Origin: Enterobacter cancerogenus
GTDB lineage: Bacteria > Pseudomonadota > Gammaproteobacteria > Enterobacterales > Enterobacteriaceae
Direction: 5' to 3'
DNA: 64,000 nucleotides
Assembly: GCA_000773965.1 (NCBI GenBank)
Contig: JRUP01000017.1
Location: 62,001-126,000, forward strand
Part shown: one piece after another, positions 61,817 to 64,000 of the stretch
Position numbering within the stretch: the stretch's first letter is position 1
Layout of the letters: every line of letters begins with the position of its first letter
Position numbers and translations under genes: made by a program
Notes under the pieces: generated by a model
Told to the model about the DNA's origin: nothing
Seen by the model: the letters and a program-made list of their open reading frames with translations, nothing else
The model's database searches: none

Positions 61817-62938
61817 ATGCATAACGAAGCACCCATTATCCGTCGCAAATCAACACGGATTTACGTCGGCAAGGTGCCGGTTGGTGATGGTGCGCCCATT
61901 GCCGTTCAGTCAATGACCAACACCCGCACCACGGATGTGGACGCCACGGTTAACCAGATTCGCCAGCTTGAGCGTGTCGGTGTCGATATCGTGCGCGTCT
62001 CTGTTCCGACCATGGATGCGGCGGAAGCGTTCAAACTGATTAAGCAACAGGTCAATGTGCCGCTGGTGGCGGACATTCATTTTGACTATCGTATCGCACT
62101 GAAAGTCGCCGAATATGGCGTCGACTGCCTGCGCATCAACCCCGGCAATATCGGCAACAATGAGCGTATCCGCCAGGTCGTGGATTGTGCCCGCCATTAC
62201 AACATTCCTATCCGTATCGGCGTGAATGCCGGTTCATTGGAAAAAGATCTGCAGGAAAAATACGGCGAGCCAACGCCACAGGCGCTGCTTGAATCCGCGA
62301 TGCGCCATGTTGATCACCTCGATCGCCTTAACTTTGATCAGTTCAAAGTGAGCGTAAAAGCTTCTGACGTATTCCTGGCTGTTGAATCCTATCGCCTGCT
62401 GGCAAAAGCCATCGATCAGCCACTGCATCTCGGTATTACCGAGGCGGGTGGTGCACGTGCCGGTTCAGTAAAATCAGCGATCGGCCTGGGCTTGCTGCTG
62501 GCAGAAGGGATCGGCGATACGCTGCGCATCTCGCTGGCGGCGGATCCAGTGGAAGAAGTGAAGGTCGGTTACGACATTCTGAAATCGCTGCGCATTCGAT
62601 CTCGCGGCATCAACTTTATTGCCTGCCCAACCTGTTCACGTCAGGAATTTGATGTGATTGGGACGGTGAATGCGTTGGAAGAACGTCTCGAAGACATCAT
62701 CACGCCAATGGATATCTCGATTATCGGTTGTGTGGTGAACGGTCCTGGCGAAGCCACTGTTTCGACCATGGGCGTGACGGGCGGTAGCCGTAAAAGTGGT
62801 TTCTACGAGGACGGTGTGCGTCAGCGCGATCGCCTCGATAACGACAACATGATCGACCAGCTGGAAGCACGTATTCGTGCCAAGGCCAGCATGCTGGATG
62901 AAAGCCGCCGCATTAACGTGCAGCAGCTGGAAAAATAA
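61817..62938 (+). CDS. ispG: 4-hydroxy-3-methylbut-2-en-1-yl diphosphate synthase IspG
   Basis: 373 residues (E. coli 372) from the ATG at 61817. The [4Fe-4S] ligands are in CPTCSRQEF and [11 protein letters not shown], and the TIM-barrel part includes [15 protein letters not shown]. It performs the penultimate step of the MEP isoprenoid pathway, reducing MEcPP to HMBPP. In E. coli it depends on Fe-S assembly, which makes the reduced isc locus in this genome relevant. It lies upstream of hisS. Confidence 0.97.
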   Translation: MHNEAPIIRRKSTRIYVGKVPVGDGAPIAVQSMTNTRTTDVDATVNQIRQLERVGVDIVRVSVPTMDAAEAFKLIKQQVNVPLVADIHFDYRIALKVAEYGVDCLRINPGNIGNNERIRQVVDCARHYNIPIRIGVNAGSLEKDLQEKYGEPTPQALLESAMRHVDHLDRLNFDQFKVSVKASDVFLAVESYRLLAKAIDQPLHLGITEAGGARAGSVKSAIGLGLLLAEGIGDTLRISLAADPVEEVKVGYDILKSLRIRSRGINFIACPTCSRQEFDVIGTVNALEERLEDIITPMDISIIGCVVNGPGEATVSTMGVTGGSRKSGFYEDGVRQRDRLDNDNMIDQLEARIRAKASMLDESRRINVQQLEK

Positions 62939-63044
62939 GGGACGGTGCGCGCCCGCCGCGCGCCAGTTTGTGATTGAACCTGTGCGGTTTCATCCTCATA
63001 AGGTATGATGCCGGACAGGTTTTTTTGTATTAAGAGATTCTAAC

Positions 63045-64000
63045 GTGGCGAAGAATATTCAAGCGATCCGTGGGATGAACGACTACCTGCCGGCGGATAC
63101 CGCGATTTGGCAGCGTATTGAGGGCACCCTGAAGCAGGTGCTAGCCAGTTATGGCTTTAGTGAAATCCGTTTGCCGATTGTAGAGCAGACCCCGCTGTTT
63201 AAACGCGCTATCGGTGAAGTCACCGATGTGGTTGAAAAAGAGATGTACACCTTTGACGACCGCAACGGTGAAAGTCTGACCCTGCGTCCGGAAGGCACGG
63301 CGGGCTGTGTACGCGCCGGTATTGAGCATGGTCTGCTGTACAATCAGGAACAGCGTCTGTGGTACATCGGTCCGATGTTCCGCTATGAGCGCCCGCAGAA
63401 AGGCCGTTACCGCCAGTTCCATCAGATTGGTGCGGAAGTGTTTGGTCTGCAAGGCCCGGACATCGATGCTGAACTGATTATGATGACCGCACGCTGGTGG
63501 AAAGCGTTAGGTATCGCTGAACACGTGAGTCTCGAACTCAACTCTATTGGATCACTGGAAGCGCGCGCAAACTACCGCGATGCGCTGGTGGCCTTCCTTG
63601 AGCAGCACAAAGATAAACTGGATGAAGATTGCAAACGTCGCATGTACAGCAATCCGCTGCGCGTACTCGACAGCAAAAACGCGGACATCCAGCTGTTGCT
63701 GAACGATGCGCCGACGCTGAATGAATATCTCGATGAAGACTCACGCGCGCACTTCGACGGGCTGTGCAGCCTGCTGGATGACGCGGGTATCGCTTACACC
63801 GTGAACCAGCGTCTGGTGCGTGGCCTCGATTATTACAACCGCACCGTGTTTGAGTGGGTGACCAACAGCTTAGGTTCACAGGGCACCGTGTGTGCCGGTG
63901 GACGCTACGATGGTCTGGTTGAACAGCTGGGTGGTCGCGCGACGCCAGCGGTCGGTTTTGCCATGGGTCTTGAGCGTTTGGTATTGCTGGTCCAGGCGGT
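63045..64000 (+). CDS. hisS: Histidyl-tRNA synthetase, 3' end outside window
   Basis: 318 codons are present of about 424. A GTG start at 63045 gives the E. coli-like start [16 protein letters not shown]. Class-II motifs are visible: RPEGTAG (motif 2 region), the histidine-A box [15 protein letters not shown], and [11 protein letters not shown] (motif 3). The anticodon-binding domain lies beyond the edge. It attaches His to tRNA(His). Confidence 0.97.
   Translation, partial: MAKNIQAIRGMNDYLPADTAIWQRIEGTLKQVLASYGFSEIRLPIVEQTPLFKRAIGEVTDVVEKEMYTFDDRNGESLTLRPEGTAGCVRAGIEHGLLYNQEQRLWYIGPMFRYERPQKGRYRQFHQIGAEVFGLQGPDIDAELIMMTARWWKALGIAEHVSLELNSIGSLEARANYRDALVAFLEQHKDKLDEDCKRRMYSNPLRVLDSKNADIQLLLNDAPTLNEYLDEDSRAHFDGLCSLLDDAGIAYTVNQRLVRGLDYYNRTVFEWVTNSLGSQGTVCAGGRYDGLVEQLGGRATPAVGFAMGLERLVLLVQA

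Overview
The window is about 61 kb of conserved enterobacterial chromosome with the edge of a mobile island at its left end. Nearly every backbone protein can be matched by eye to an Escherichia coli homologue. The gene order follows the E. coli smpB to hisS stretch with local deletions and additions. A pilW gene in front of rodZ, a zevAB-like pair beside suhB, and intergenic palindromes built on a CGCGATAAATCGCG / GTAGCGGCGCAA theme suggest Erwiniaceae, most likely Pantoea. That genus call is an inference; no 16S or marker search could be run.

Left end (1-2561): an AT-rich accessory segment. A tyrosine integrase of the P4/tmRNA-targeting type lies next to the 3' end of ssrA. Downstream of it, on the same strand, is a gene running off the window edge that encodes a SIR2-like (NAD-binding) protein with all the expected catalytic motifs. 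Such genes in such places are typically phage-defence cargo. Most of the island lies outside the window.

Backbone (2562-64000): ssrA-smpB (ribosome rescue), ratA-ratB, bamE, recN (LexA boxes), nadK, grpE (sigma32 promoter), ung, grcA (FNR box), srmB, trmN6, nadB; rpoE-rseA-rseB-rseC (sigmaE promoter and leader ORF); lepA-lepB, rnc-era-recO, pdxJ-acpS; yfhL, yfhH, pgpC, tadA, mltF, purL (PurR box). Next comes a complete GlmY/GlrKGR circuit: the glmY small RNA with a sigma54 promoter and GlrR boxes, then glrK-glrG-glrR and glnB. After that are hmp (NsrR operator), glyA, hcaT, csiE, a zevA-zevB pair with a Zur-like box over its start codon, suhB, trmJ, iscR, iscS, pepB, sseB, sseA, the alpha-2-macroglobulin/pbpC pair, ndk, rlmN, pilW, rodZ, ispG and a truncated hisS.

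The most unusual parts are four. (1) The SIR2-like gene sits in the ssrA island. (2) The isc locus is reduced: iscR and iscS remain, but iscU, iscA, hscB, hscA, fdx and iscX are absent, and IscS has lost the C-terminal tail that docks IscU in E. coli. (3) Three head-to-tail 25-bp IscR-type boxes lie in front of iscR. (4) The predicted Zur control of zevAB gives a metal to an otherwise vaguely annotated transporter pair. A smaller oddity is that the alpha-2-macroglobulin carries an ordinary signal peptide in place of the lipoprotein signal known from E. coli.
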